From Mycobacterium saskatchewanense (GTDB taxonomy: Bacteria; Actinomycetota; Actinomycetes; Mycobacteriales; Mycobacteriaceae), in NCBI RefSeq assembly GCF_010729105.1, contig NZ_AP022573.1, positions 1,240,001 through 1,304,000 on the forward strand: DNA of 64,000 bases. Reading direction: 5' to 3'. The translations under genes and the position numbers were made by a program. Under the pieces are notes generated by a model that saw only the letters and a list, made by a program, of their open reading frames with translations, made no database searches and was not told where the DNA came from. The first letter of the stretch is position 1. The number at the start of each line of letters is the position of its first letter. Below, piece after piece: positions 9,291 to 18,618 of this stretch.

Positions 9291-10037
9291 ATGGCACGGC
9301 ACTACTACGGGCACGCGACAGCGGCGGTTTTCGCCCCGCTGAAGCCGACGTTTCGCGCCGAATTCGTGGTCCGGCGACTTCGCGACGCCATCGCTCTGGG
9401 TCTGCTTCCGGACGGAACCCAACTGCCGGGCGAAGCAGACCTCGCGGCGTCCCTCGGTGTGTCGACCGTGACGGTGCGTGAAGCGCTTGCCGCGCTGCGT
9501 AACGACAGGCTGCTGGAAACGCGACGGGGACGCGGCGGCGGGAGCTTCGTTGTGCTGCCGCCGGGTGGTGCCACCACGATCATCCGCCGCCGGCTCCACG
9601 ACCTGAGCCTGCTCGACCTCCGCGACCTGGGGGACTTTTACACGGCAGTGTCCGGAGCGACCGCGGCCTACGCGGCTCGACGCGGTACGACGGACGAAGT
9701 CGACCAGATCTGCCTCGCGGGCGACCAGTTCGCCGCCGCTTCCGACGTGGGCGCCAGGCGCCAGGCCGACGCGCGCTTACGCCTGCTGATCGCCGCCACC
9801 GCACAGTCGCCCCGGCTCTACACCGCCGAGGTCGAATTGCAGGCCGAGATCGGCACGCTGCTCCGGCTGACTCTCGAGCTGGACGATTCTTACCGCCGCG
9901 ACGTGGCACTTGTGACGGAGTTGTGCGCTGCGCTTCGCGATTCCGACGAGACGCGGGCCCGGCAGGCCGCCGAGCAGCGAGTGCGTGAGGCGACCGCCCG
10001 ACTGATCGAATTGCGGATCGACCGGGAACATCAGTGA
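9291..10037 (+). CDS. GntR-family regulator, FadR/FCD type
   Basis: About 248-residue DNA-binding regulator. The winged HTH is clear: [20 protein letters not shown], then [20 protein letters not shown] and [14 protein letters not shown]. The C-terminal helical part resembles an FCD effector domain. The ATG at 9291 is preferred because AGAGGA lies just before it; ATG 9264 in the same frame would add nine residues without a ribosome site. It is divergent from potA, and its TGA overlaps the next gene's GTG by four bases. It probably represses or activates the amine-import operon in response to an amine or its breakdown product. The ligand is unknown. Confidence 0.87.
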   Translation: MARHYYGHATAAVFAPLKPTFRAEFVVRRLRDAIALGLLPDGTQLPGEADLAASLGVSTVTVREALAALRNDRLLETRRGRGGGSFVVLPPGGATTIIRRRLHDLSLLDLRDLGDFYTAVSGATAAYAARRGTTDEVDQICLAGDQFAAASDVGARRQADARLRLLIAATAQSPRLYTAEVELQAEIGTLLRLTLELDDSYRRDVALVTELCAALRDSDETRARQAAEQRVREATARLIELRIDREHQ

Positions 10038-10744
10038 GATTGACTGCAACGCGACAGCAACTCGATGCCGTCCTGGACGGCCTGGCCCGCCTGGCGGGGG
10101 AAGCCTTCTCCGCGGCCGATCGCATCCAAGCGGCGGTCGGCGCCCAGCTCGGGGACGGCCTGCGACCCACTCGCGACGATCTCGCCCTCGTCGAGCCCGT
10201 GGCCACCGAAGTGCTCACTGCTGCCGAGTCCAACATCGAAGGTGTCGGGTTCGTGGTCGCGGCGGGCCTAATGCCGGAAGCCCGACTCTGGCTCGAGTGG
10301 TTCGTGCGTGACAGGCACGGGCGCGCGAGCCGACTTGAAGTCCACCCGGACCCGCTGGATACGGGTCTGCAGGACTACGAGCAACTCCCCTGGTACGCCG
10401 TTCCGCGCACTAGCCGTGCGCGCCACGTGACCGGCCCGTACCTCGACAGCCTGTGCAGTGAGGATTACATGCTTACATTCACCCAGCCCATGACGGTGAA
10501 TGGCACGTTCCTCGGCGTCTCCGGAGCCGACATCACGGTTCGCGCAGCCGAGCGGACCCTGCTCCCGATTCTTCGTTCCATCGCATCGCCCGTGGCCGTC
10601 GTCAATTCACAGGGACGCACACTGATCAGCAACACAGGCGCGCTCCTGTGCGGCGAACTTGTCGGGAGACCTGTGGATGAACTCAGCGCCCTCTCGCTAC
10701 CGGGGATACCCCTACACGTGGTCGCGCTCGACGAGCGTCGCTGA
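10034..10744 (+). CDS. Stand-alone Cache-like ligand-sensing protein
   Basis: 236 residues with no signal peptide and no membrane helix. The centre reads like a Cache/PDC sensor fold: [61 protein letters not shown] and [13 protein letters not shown]. The last part ([20 protein letters not shown]) resembles the end of a PAS/Cache strand set. Cache domains usually sit outside the membrane on kinases or chemoreceptors; here the domain is alone and apparently cytoplasmic. The GTG start overlaps the GntR stop (GTGA), so the two are made together. It may bind the imported amine and modulate GntR or the transporter; that is inference. No catalytic motif was recognised. Confidence 0.7.
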   Translation: MRLTATRQQLDAVLDGLARLAGEAFSAADRIQAAVGAQLGDGLRPTRDDLALVEPVATEVLTAAESNIEGVGFVVAAGLMPEARLWLEWFVRDRHGRASRLEVHPDPLDTGLQDYEQLPWYAVPRTSRARHVTGPYLDSLCSEDYMLTFTQPMTVNGTFLGVSGADITVRAAERTLLPILRSIASPVAVVNSQGRTLISNTGALLCGELVGRPVDELSALSLPGIPLHVVALDERR

Positions 10745-10765
10745 CGCCGGTTCGCCTCGGCCCCC

Positions 10766-10783
10766 CGTGACACTGCAGTCACG
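10766..10783. repeat. Small inverted repeat between convergent genes
   Basis: CGTGAC (10766-10771) and GTCACG (10778-10783) are exact reverse complements with a six-base loop. It lies ten bases before the stronger hairpin at 10793-10816 and shares its CGTGAC/GTCACG arms. Both are in the space between the 3' ends of the Cache gene and the convergent LLM gene. Confidence 0.6.
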
Positions 10784-10792
10784 TTGACGTCC

Positions 10793-10816
10793 GAGCGTGA
10801 CAGCAGTGTCACGCTC
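10793..10816. terminator. Hairpin between convergent genes, possible bidirectional terminator
   Basis: GAGCGTGACA (10793-10802) pairs perfectly with TGTCACGCTC (10807-10816) across the loop GCAG, a ten-base-pair stem. It sits between two convergent genes. There is no T-run, which is usual for mycobacterial terminators, so terminator function is inferred from position. The GAGCGTG arms recur in the intergenic dyad at 18537-18596. Confidence 0.55.
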
Positions 10817-10892
10817 GCCGGAGGATCCAGCCACCCACCGTGCGCCCCACGATTGACCGTCGGCACTGACACCGCGCGCCTGATCGACCGGC

Positions 10893-11753
10893 CTAGCCGT
10901 CGAGCGCCAGATCCTTGCGGAACCGCCGCATGCCGTCGATCTTGTCGTCCAGGCTGGCATCCGGGCCCGCATAGAACATCCACGGCATCGTGATGATCCC
11001 CGTGATGCCCGCGTCGGCGGCGCGCCGGTAGTCGGCGGTGGTGAAGGCGTCGGTGAGCGGCGTCAGAACGGTGAAATCGTCCAGCGACAAACCGCTTTCG
11101 GCCCGCAGTTCGCGCAAGCGGCCCACCGCCTCGATCGCGCGATCGGTCTTGATCAGGTCGCCGATCCAGCCGTCGTTACGGGCCGCTCGGCGCAGCGCGG
11201 CGTCACTGAGCCCGCCGACGTAGACGGGGATGGGCGGCGGCGTCGGTTGCATCTCCAGCCGCGGCGCCCGGTAGAACTCTCCGTCGAACTCCGTCCAGCC
11301 GGGCTGCCACAGTGCCCGCATCAGGGCGATCATCTCGTCGGTGCGTTTGCCGCGCGCGTCGAATCGCTCGCCCATCAAGGCGAATTCCTCCCGGCACCAG
11401 CCGACGCCGATGCCGAGCTCCACGCGGCCCGAGGCCAGAACCGCGGCCGTGCCAATGGCTTTCGCCGCCGAGTACGGGTTGCGCATCGCCGGGATGTACA
11501 CGGTGGTGACGAACCGCAGCCGGCTGGTGACCTGTGCCAGCGCGCCGGCGAGCACCCAGGGATCGGGCCAATCGGTGAACGGCTGCCAGCGCCGTTGCCC
11601 GTCCTTGGTGTAGGGGTACGGGGTGTCCAGGGTCTCCAGGTTGACGACGTGGTCTGGGATCCCGATGCCGTCGTAGCCCAGTTCGTCCGCGGCCCTGGCG
11701 ATCTCGACGATCTCCCGGGTGTTCAGGAAGGCGCTGCTGACGTAGAACTTCAA
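10893..11753 (-). CDS. LLM-class F420-dependent oxidoreductase
   Basis: 286-residue luciferase-like TIM-barrel enzyme, probably using F420, of the group with N-terminus [20 protein letters not shown]. Also seen: YDGIGIPDHVVN, TVYIPAMRNPYSAAKAIGTA, RVELGIGVGWCREEF and IPVYVGGLSDAALRRAA. The start is TTG at 11753, overlapping the TGA of the thioesterase gene (TTGA). The longer frame to 12119 is a shadow. It ends a chain glnE-thioesterase-LLM with overlapping codons. The substrate is unknown; the thioesterase partner hints at an acyl-CoA or hydrophobic ring substrate. Confidence 0.87.
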   Translation of the reverse strand: MKFYVSSAFLNTREIVEIARAADELGYDGIGIPDHVVNLETLDTPYPYTKDGQRRWQPFTDWPDPWVLAGALAQVTSRLRFVTTVYIPAMRNPYSAAKAIGTAAVLASGRVELGIGVGWCREEFALMGERFDARGKRTDEMIALMRALWQPGWTEFDGEFYRAPRLEMQPTPPPIPVYVGGLSDAALRRAARNDGWIGDLIKTDRAIEAVGRLRELRAESGLSLDDFTVLTPLTDAFTTADYRRAADAGITGIITMPWMFYAGPDASLDDKIDGMRRFRKDLALDG

Positions 11754-12394
11754 CGCGACTCCCGCGCCCACGACGGCTCGATGAAGACGCCGTCGGCCTC
11801 GACGGTGACACCCGCGGCGTCCGAAATAGTGCCGCGCGCAAAGGCTTTCACGCCCTCCTTGCGGTCGATCCACGCATCGCAACGAAGCGGTCCCAGCGGC
11901 GTTCCGCGCAGGTATTTCACGGTGATGGTTCCGGTGAAACGTGGCTTGGCCAGCCCCTCGCTGGCCGCCTCCCCGAGCATGTGGTCGAGCACCAAGGCGC
12001 TCACACCGCCGTGCACCAGGCTGGGCGGACCCTCGTAGGCCGACCCGAGGACGAACTCGCTCCAGCAGCGGCCGCCGCCCTCGTGGTGCACGACGATGGG
12101 CGGGGCGATCGGGTTGCACACGCCGACCGCCGCGTTGCCCAGGGGCAGCGCGCGGCCGTCGACGCGGTAGCTCACCCCGACCGGCCGCGTGCGCTGCCGC
12201 AACGAGGCGGTGACGGCCTCGACCGCGGACCGCGCCTCGGCGATGACGTCGTCGTCGGCCTCCGTCCGAATGGTGGCGTCGATGAGTTCGCGGACGGCGT
12301 CGGCCAACGGGGCGTACAGCGCCTTCACCCGATCCGCCTCCGCCGCGCTGAGCACCTCGAATATGGCATCCAACGCGCCGACCTCCCGACTCAA
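11750..12394 (-). CDS. PaaI-family hotdog thioesterase
   Basis: 214 residues. The C-terminal two thirds is a hotdog-fold domain: [51 protein letters not shown] and [20 protein letters not shown]. The HGG turn is where PaaI-type acyl-CoA thioesterases place the central helix. The N-terminal part is helical and specific to this subgroup. The start is TTG overlapping the glnE stop (TTGA); a second TTG at 12373 is possible. It is co-transcribed with glnE and the LLM gene by arrangement, though a direct tie to nitrogen metabolism is not obvious. Confidence 0.8.
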   Translation of the reverse strand: MSREVGALDAIFEVLSAAEADRVKALYAPLADAVRELIDATIRTEADDDVIAEARSAVEAVTASLRQRTRPVGVSYRVDGRALPLGNAAVGVCNPIAPPIVVHHEGGGRCWSEFVLGSAYEGPPSLVHGGVSALVLDHMLGEAASEGLAKPRFTGTITVKYLRGTPLGPLRCDAWIDRKEGVKAFARGTISDAAGVTVEADGVFIEPSWARESR

Positions 12395-15375
12395 CTACCG
12401 AACACCTTCCGCACCACGGCCTTTGCCCGGCGCGTCACCCGAAGATAGTTGTCCAGGAATTCCCCGCCGTCGTCGGTCGGCCAACCCGCCGCGACGGCGA
12501 CCGCGTTGAGCTGGCGGCCGGGCCCGGGCAGCTGATCGGTCGGCTTGCCGCGCACCAGCACCAGCGCGTTGCGGGCCCGCGTCGCGGTCAGCCAGGCCTG
12601 CCGAAGCAGGTCTACCTCCTCGGCCGGCACCAGCTCCGCCGCGGCGATCGCGTCCAGAGATTCCAGCGTCGAGGTGTTGTGCAGCGCCGGGATTTCGTGC
12701 GCGTGCCGCAGTTGCATGAGCTGGACGGTCCACTCGACGTCGGCCAGGCCGCCGCGGCCCAGCTTGGTGTGGGTGTTGGGGTCGGCGCCCCGGGGCAGCC
12801 GCTCGGACTCGACGCGGGCCTTCATGCGGCGGATCTCCTGCACCGCCTCGGCCGAGACGCCGTCGGGCGGGTAGCGGGTCTTGTCGGCCATCAGCAGGAA
12901 CCGCTCCCCCAGGTCCGCGTCGCCGGCCACCGCGTGCGCGCGCAGCAGGGCCTGAACCTCCCACGGCTGCGCCCACTGCTCGTAGTAGGCGGCATAGGCA
13001 CCCAGCGTGCGGACCAGCGGACCGCTGCGGCCCTCGGGCCGCAGGTTCGCGTCGACCTCCAGCGGGGGATCCACGCTCGGGGTGCCCAAGAGCGCGCGCA
13101 CCTGCTCGGCGACCGTCGCCGACCAACGGATGGCCTGAGAGTCCTCGACACCGCGAGAGGGTTCGCAGACGAACATGACGTCGGCGTCGGAGCCGTAGCC
13201 CAGCTCGGCGCCGCCGAGGCGTCCCATCCCGATCACCGCGATCTTCGCCGGCACCTGGCCGCCGGCCGGCAGGTTGGCCGAAATCATCGCGTCCAGCGCG
13301 GCCTGCAGGACGGCCACCCACACCGAGGTCAGCGCCCGGCACACCTCCCGGACTTCCAGAAGTCCCAGCAGGTCCGCAGACCCGATGCGCGCCAGCTCGC
13401 GGCGGCGCAGCGTCCGCGCGGCGGCGATGGCCCGCACGGGATCGCGATGGCGCGCGGCCGACGTGATCAGGCCTCGGGCCACGGCCTCGGGCTCGGTTCC
13501 GAGCAGTTTGGGGCCGTGCGGGCCGTCGCCGTAATCCTGGATGACGCTGGACGCGCGCAGCAGCAGGTCGGGGACGTACGCCGAGGTACCGAGCACGTGC
13601 ATGAGCCGCTTGGCCACTGCGGGCTTGTCCCGAAGCGTCGAAAGGTACCAGCGCTCCCCCGCCAGCGCCTCGGACAGCCGCCGGTAGGACAGCAGCCCGG
13701 CGTCCGGGTCCGGCGCGTACGACAGCCAGTTCAGCAGCCTGGGCAGCAGCACCGCCTGCACCCGGCCGCGGCGGCCGCTCTGGTTGACCAGGGCGGACAT
13801 GTGCTTCAGCGCCGTCTGCGGCCCCTCGTAACCCAGCGCGGCCAGCTGCCGCTCGGCGGCCTCCGACGTCATGCCGTTGGAGATCTCCAGGCCGGTCGGC
13901 CCGATCGATTCCAGCAGCGGCTGATAGAAGAGCTTGGCGTGCAGCTGGGAGACGCGCACGTTCTGGTGGCGCAGTTCCTCGCGCAGCACACCCGCCGCGT
14001 CGTGCCGCCCGTCGGGCCGGATGTGGGCCGCGCGCGCCAGCCACCGCACGGCCTCCTCGTCGTCCGCCTCGGGCAGCAGGTGGGTGCGCTTGAGCCGCTG
14101 CAGCTGCAGGCGGTGCTCGAGCAGCCGCAGGAACTCGTACGAGGCGGTGAGGTTCGCGGCGTCCTCCCGCCCGATGTAGCCGCGCTGCCCCAGCGCGGCC
14201 AGGGCATCCACGGTCGACGCCACGTGCAACGACTCGTCGCTGCGGCCGTGTACCAGCTGTAGCAGCTGCACGGCGAATTCGACGTCCCGCAATCCGCCGC
14301 TGCCCAGCTTGATCTCGCGGGCGCGGACGTCGGCGGGCACCAGTTGCTCGACGCGGCGGCGCATGGCCTGCACCTCGCCCACGAAATCCTCGCGCTCGCA
14401 GGCGACCCACACCATCGGCATCAACGCGGCCAGGTATTGCTCACCAAGATCCTTGTCCCCCACCGCCATTCGGGCTTTGAGCAGCGCTTGGAACTCCCAG
14501 GTCTTGGCCCAGCGCTGGTAGTAGGCCACGTGCGACTCGAGCGTGCGGACCAACTCGCCACTGCGGCCTTCCGGCCGCAGCCCGGCGTCCACCTGGAAGA
14601 AGGCCTCCGACGCCACCTTCATCATCTCGCCGGCCACGCGGGCGCTCAGCGCGTCGGCGCGTTCGGCGACGAAGATGACGTCGACGTCGCTGACGTAGTT
14701 GAGTTCGCGCGCACCGCATTTGCCCATCGCGATGACCGCCAGCCGCGGCGGTGTGCGGTTCCCGCACACGCTGACCTCGGCGACCCGCAGCGCGGCCGCC
14801 AGCGCGGCGTCCGCCAGGTCCGACAGCTGGGCGGCCACCACGGTGAACGGCACGACGGGCTCGTCTTCGACGGTCGCGGCCACGTCCAGCGCGGCCAGCA
14901 CCATCAACTGGTCGCGGTACAGCGTGCGCAGCCGGGTGAGCGCCGAACCCGGTCCGGCCAGCGCCTCGTCGACGCACTGGGTGAACATTTCCAGCAGCTG
15001 GTCGCGCGTGGGGAGTTTGACGCTGCCGCGCAGCAGCTTCCACGACTGCGGATTGGCCACCAGGTGATCGCCGAGGGCCAGCGACGCGCCCAGCACGGCG
15101 AACAGCCGGCCGCGCAGGGGGCGTTCGGCGAGCAGGGCGGCGTCGAGCTCGTCCCACCCGGTGTCGGGATTCTCGGACATCCGCACCAGGGCCCGCAGCG
15201 CCGCGTCGGGGTCCGGCGCGCGCGACAGCGACCACAGTCGGTCCACGTAGGCGCGGTCGTCGCGGCCGTACCAGCCCAGCTCCGTGAGGCGGTCGCTCGC
15301 CGGGGGGTCCACCAACCCGAGCCGTCCGACGCTGGGCAACCTGGGGCGCTGCGTCTCGGGTTTCGTCACGCCCAC
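12391..15375 (-). CDS. glnE: Bifunctional glutamine synthetase adenylyltransferase/deadenylase
   Basis: 994 residues, full-length GlnE. It adds or removes AMP on GlnA1 Tyr406 to switch glutamine synthetase activity. Two nucleotidyltransferase domains are visible: the N-terminal deadenylase with [20 protein letters not shown] and the C-terminal adenylylase with [20 protein letters not shown]. Each is followed by a GRSG element and a helical domain with [17 protein letters not shown] or [17 protein letters not shown]. The start is GTG at 15375. glnA2 lies upstream with a 60-base gap, as in M. tuberculosis (Rv2221c-Rv2222c). Confidence 0.97.
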   Translation of the reverse strand: MGVTKPETQRPRLPSVGRLGLVDPPASDRLTELGWYGRDDRAYVDRLWSLSRAPDPDAALRALVRMSENPDTGWDELDAALLAERPLRGRLFAVLGASLALGDHLVANPQSWKLLRGSVKLPTRDQLLEMFTQCVDEALAGPGSALTRLRTLYRDQLMVLAALDVAATVEDEPVVPFTVVAAQLSDLADAALAAALRVAEVSVCGNRTPPRLAVIAMGKCGARELNYVSDVDVIFVAERADALSARVAGEMMKVASEAFFQVDAGLRPEGRSGELVRTLESHVAYYQRWAKTWEFQALLKARMAVGDKDLGEQYLAALMPMVWVACEREDFVGEVQAMRRRVEQLVPADVRAREIKLGSGGLRDVEFAVQLLQLVHGRSDESLHVASTVDALAALGQRGYIGREDAANLTASYEFLRLLEHRLQLQRLKRTHLLPEADDEEAVRWLARAAHIRPDGRHDAAGVLREELRHQNVRVSQLHAKLFYQPLLESIGPTGLEISNGMTSEAAERQLAALGYEGPQTALKHMSALVNQSGRRGRVQAVLLPRLLNWLSYAPDPDAGLLSYRRLSEALAGERWYLSTLRDKPAVAKRLMHVLGTSAYVPDLLLRASSVIQDYGDGPHGPKLLGTEPEAVARGLITSAARHRDPVRAIAAARTLRRRELARIGSADLLGLLEVREVCRALTSVWVAVLQAALDAMISANLPAGGQVPAKIAVIGMGRLGGAELGYGSDADVMFVCEPSRGVEDSQAIRWSATVAEQVRALLGTPSVDPPLEVDANLRPEGRSGPLVRTLGAYAAYYEQWAQPWEVQALLRAHAVAGDADLGERFLLMADKTRYPPDGVSAEAVQEIRRMKARVESERLPRGADPNTHTKLGRGGLADVEWTVQLMQLRHAHEIPALHNTSTLESLDAIAAAELVPAEEVDLLRQAWLTATRARNALVLVRGKPTDQLPGPGRQLNAVAVAAGWPTDDGGEFLDNYLRVTRRAKAVVRKVFGS

Positions 15376-15435
15376 GACGGTAGCGCAACGCGTTCGTCTC
15401 TCAGCCGAGACGGCACGCCGCGGGGCGAGGACGGG

Positions 15436-16776
15436 CTACAGCGAGAGGTAGGTGCTCAGCTCGTAGGGCGTGACGTGGCTGCGGTAGTTGGCCCACTCGG
15501 TGCGCTTGTTGCGCAGGAAGAAGTCAAAGACGTGCTCCCCCAACGTCTCCGCGACCAGTTCGGAGGCCTCCATCGCCCTGAGCGCGCTGTCGAGGCTGGT
15601 GGGCAGCTCGCGGTAGCCCATCGTGAGGCGTTCCTCGGGGGTCAGGTCCCACACGTTGTCCTCGGCCTGCGGCCCCAGCACGTAGCCCTTCTCCACCCCG
15701 CGCAGCCCGGCGGCGAGCAGCACGGCGAACGCCAGGTAGGGGTTGCAGGCCGAGTCGGGGCTGCGCACCTCGATCCGCCGCGACGACGTCTTGTGGGGCG
15801 TGTACATCGGCACCCGGACCAGCGCCGACCGGTTGGCCGCCCCCCACGACGCGTTCGTGGGCGCCTCGCCCCCCTGCACCAGGCGCTTGTAGGAGTTCAC
15901 CCACTGGTTGGTGACCGCGCTGATCTCCGAGGCGTGCTCGATGATCCCCGCGATGAACGACTTGCCCACGTCCGACAGCTGCAGCGGGTCGTCGGTGCTG
16001 TGGAACGCGTTGACGTCGCCCTCGAACAGGCTCATGTGGGTGTGCATGGCCGAGCCGGGGTGCTCGCCAAAGGGCTTGGGCATGAACGACGCTCGCGCGC
16101 CGTTCTCGATCGCCACCTCCTTGATGACGTAGCGGAACGTCATCACGTTGTCGGCCATCGACAGGGCGTCGGCGAAGCGCAGGTCGATCTCCTGCTGGCC
16201 CGGCGCGCCCTCGTGGTGGCTGAATTCGACCGAGATGCCCATGAATTCGAGCGCCTCGATGGCGTGTCGACGGAAGTTCGATGCCGAGTCGTGCACGGCC
16301 TGGTCGAAGTAACCCGCCGTGTCCACGGGCACCGGCCTCGACCCGTCGTCGGGGCCGGGCTTCAGCAGGAAGAACTCGATCTCCGGGTGCACGTAGCAGG
16401 AGAACCCGAGGTCGTTGGCCTTCTGCAGCTGGCGGCGCAACACGTGCCGCGGGTCGGCCCATGACGGCGAGCCGTCCGGCATGGTGATGTCGCAGAACAT
16501 CCGCGCGGAATGATGGTGGCCGGACGAGGTTGCCCAGGGCAGCACCTGGAACGTCGACGGATCCGGGTTGGCCACTGTGTCGGATTCGGAAACGCGCGCG
16601 AAGCCCTCGATGGAGGACCCGTCAAAGCCGATACCTTCCTCGAACGCGCCCTCGAGTTCCGCCGGGGCGATGGCGACCGACTTGAGGTAACCGAGCACAT
16701 CTGTGAACCAGAGCCGAACGAAGCGGATGTCTCGTTCCTCCAGCGTGCGGAGGACGAATTCCTTCTGTCGATCCAT
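15436..16776 (-). CDS. glnA2: Glutamine synthetase-like GlnA2
   Basis: 446 residues, GSI-alpha type. Family elements: IGFDGSSIEGFARVSESD, EGAPGQQEIDLRFADAL, the ATP/ammonia pocket [32 protein letters not shown] and EVRSPDSACNPYLAFAVLL. The position equivalent to the adenylylated Tyr of GlnA1 is Trp376 in NVWDLTPEER, so GlnE should not regulate it. In mycobacteria and streptomycetes GlnA2 relatives are minor or make gamma-glutamyl compounds rather than bulk glutamine. The C-terminus YELSTYLSL is typical of this subgroup. Confidence 0.95.
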   Translation of the reverse strand: MDRQKEFVLRTLEERDIRFVRLWFTDVLGYLKSVAIAPAELEGAFEEGIGFDGSSIEGFARVSESDTVANPDPSTFQVLPWATSSGHHHSARMFCDITMPDGSPSWADPRHVLRRQLQKANDLGFSCYVHPEIEFFLLKPGPDDGSRPVPVDTAGYFDQAVHDSASNFRRHAIEALEFMGISVEFSHHEGAPGQQEIDLRFADALSMADNVMTFRYVIKEVAIENGARASFMPKPFGEHPGSAMHTHMSLFEGDVNAFHSTDDPLQLSDVGKSFIAGIIEHASEISAVTNQWVNSYKRLVQGGEAPTNASWGAANRSALVRVPMYTPHKTSSRRIEVRSPDSACNPYLAFAVLLAAGLRGVEKGYVLGPQAEDNVWDLTPEERLTMGYRELPTSLDSALRAMEASELVAETLGEHVFDFFLRNKRTEWANYRSHVTPYELSTYLSL

Positions 16777-16867
16777 GACCCGACAGTATGCGGCGCCTGT
16801 TAAATCCGTGTTACCCCTAGTATTAAATAGCCCGCTCAGAACCGTTGCGCCGCCCCGGGCGCGCAGC

Positions 16868-18421
16868 TCAGGGCTGGCAGCGCAGCGACGCCGGGGGCAC
16901 CGTCAGGTTGACCAAGTAGCGCACCACCGTCGTGTCCACGCACTGGTCGCCGTTGAAAACCGCGGTGTGCTGGGTTCCGTCGTAGGTGATCAGCGGGGCG
17001 CCCAGCTGGCGCGCCAGGTCGACGCCGGACTGATACGGCGTGGCCGGGTCGTGAGTGGTGGAGACCACGACGACCTTGCCGGGCGCGACGCGCGGCGCAG
17101 GGTGCGGCGTCAGCGTGGCGGGCAGCGGCCACAGCCCGCACAAATCACGCGGCGCATTTCCGGTGAACTGCCCGTAGCTCAGGAACGGCGCCGCCTGGCG
17201 AATCCGCTGATCGGCCGACACCCAGCTCGCCGAGTCCGTCGGTGCAGGCGCGTCCACGCACCGCACGCCGTTGAACGCGTCCTGGTCGTTGTTGTAGTGC
17301 CCCGTCTTGTCGCGGCCCTCGTAGTCGTCGGCGAGCATCAGCAGGTCCCCGGCGTCAGTGCCGCGCGCCAGCCCCAGCAGTCCGCTCGTCAGGTATTTCC
17401 ACCGCTCCGGCGTGTAAAGCGCGTTGATGGTGCCGGTGGTCGCGTCCGCGTAGCTCAGACCTCGCGGGTCCGACGTCCGACCCGGCCGCGCCACGAGCGG
17501 GTCGACCAGGGCGTGGTACCGGGCGACGAATTGGGCCGGGTTGGTGCCCAGCGGGCAGCCCGCCGATCGGGCACAGTCGGTGGCGTAGTCGTTGAACGCC
17601 GTCTGGAATCCCGCCATCTGCGTGACGTTTTCGTCCACCGGCCCGACCGTGGGGTCGATCGCGCCGTCGAGCACCATCGCGCGCACGTGGGTGCTGAACT
17701 TCTCCAGGTAGGCGGTGCCCAGCTCGGTGCCGTAGCTGTAGCCGAGGTAGTTGATCTGGTCCTCGCCGAGCGCCTGGCGAACGAGGTCCATGTCGCGGGC
17801 GACGGACGCGGTGCCCACGTTGGCCAGGAACGCGGCGCCCATTCGGTTGACGCACTGCTGGGCCAGCTGCCGGTAGAGCTGTTCGATGTGCGCCACACCG
17901 GCGGGGCTGTAGTCCACCATGGGTTCGCGCCGGTAGGCGTCGAACTCGGCGTCGGTGCGGCACCGCAGCGACGGCGTGGAGTGACCTACGCCCCGCGGGT
18001 CGAAGCCCACCAGGTCGAAGTCGCGCCGGATGTCGGAATTCTCCAGGCCCGACGCCATCCCGGCGACCATGTCCACCGCGGACGCCCCCGGGCCCCCCGG
18101 ATTGATCAGCAGCGATCCGATCCGCTTGCCGGTCGCGGGCACGCGGATGACGGCCAGTTTGGCCTGGGCCGCACCCGGATTGTTGTAGTCCACCGGGACC
18201 GACACGGTGGTGCAGCGGGCGGTGGTCGGGAGGTCGCTGGTGTCGGTCAGGATCTGGCTGCAACTGCCCCAACTGGGCCCCGACACCGCGGCTTGCGCCG
18301 GCGTGGGGGCCGGGGTCTGCCCGGCACCCGGTTCCGGGGTCGCCCCCACCACCGGTGCCTGCGCCGCGGCCAGCATCCCGAACGACAGCAGCGCCGAACT
18401 CAGCGGTCTCAGGCGCGGCAT
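16868..18421 (-). CDS. Exported alpha/beta-hydrolase protease, Hip1 paralogue (Rv2223c-like)
   Basis: 517 residues. Secretory signal MPRLRPLSSALLSFGMLAAA ending around the segment VVGATPEPG, then a Pro/Ala linker. The catalytic core has an oxyanion segment LLINPGGPGASAVDM, GFDPRGVGHS, the nucleophile elbow GYSYGTELG, Asp in THDPATPYQSGVDLARQLG and His in DGTQHTAVF. The C-terminal TAP-like domain carries several cysteines. The frame is open up to 18586, but the ATG at 18421 gives the signal peptide directly. It lies next to the close paralogue at 18619-20184 and probably arose by tandem duplication. It is likely a cell-envelope peptidase; substrates are unknown. Confidence 0.93.
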   Translation of the reverse strand: MPRLRPLSSALLSFGMLAAAQAPVVGATPEPGAGQTPAPTPAQAAVSGPSWGSCSQILTDTSDLPTTARCTTVSVPVDYNNPGAAQAKLAVIRVPATGKRIGSLLINPGGPGASAVDMVAGMASGLENSDIRRDFDLVGFDPRGVGHSTPSLRCRTDAEFDAYRREPMVDYSPAGVAHIEQLYRQLAQQCVNRMGAAFLANVGTASVARDMDLVRQALGEDQINYLGYSYGTELGTAYLEKFSTHVRAMVLDGAIDPTVGPVDENVTQMAGFQTAFNDYATDCARSAGCPLGTNPAQFVARYHALVDPLVARPGRTSDPRGLSYADATTGTINALYTPERWKYLTSGLLGLARGTDAGDLLMLADDYEGRDKTGHYNNDQDAFNGVRCVDAPAPTDSASWVSADQRIRQAAPFLSYGQFTGNAPRDLCGLWPLPATLTPHPAPRVAPGKVVVVSTTHDPATPYQSGVDLARQLGAPLITYDGTQHTAVFNGDQCVDTTVVRYLVNLTVPPASLRCQP

Positions 18422-18536
18422 GGGTCTAGATCGTTGCAGCCGTGCGTACCCGTGACAGCGCGAAACGATTACGCCTTGGTCTCGCCTCCGCGTGTCGTCG
18501 AGCTTTTCGCGCGTCCGACCGCCCCGTTCGAGCCGA

Positions 18537-18596
18537 GCGAGCGTGCGCGAAGTGCCAGCCTGCCCAGCGTGTCGTCGTGCCGACACGCACGCTCGC
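18537..18596. repeat. Intergenic inverted repeat between the two hydrolase genes
   Basis: GCGAGCGTGCG (18537-18547) and CGCACGCTCGC (18586-18596) are perfect 11-base reverse complements around a 38-base loop. The space between these tandem genes (18422-18618) holds little else apart from this element. Its GAGCGTG arm matches the hairpin at 10793. It could be a transcript-stabilising or terminating structure, or a small dispersed palindrome. Confidence 0.6.
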
Positions 18597-18618
18597 CGGG
18601 AGAAGGGTCAGCAGCCCA

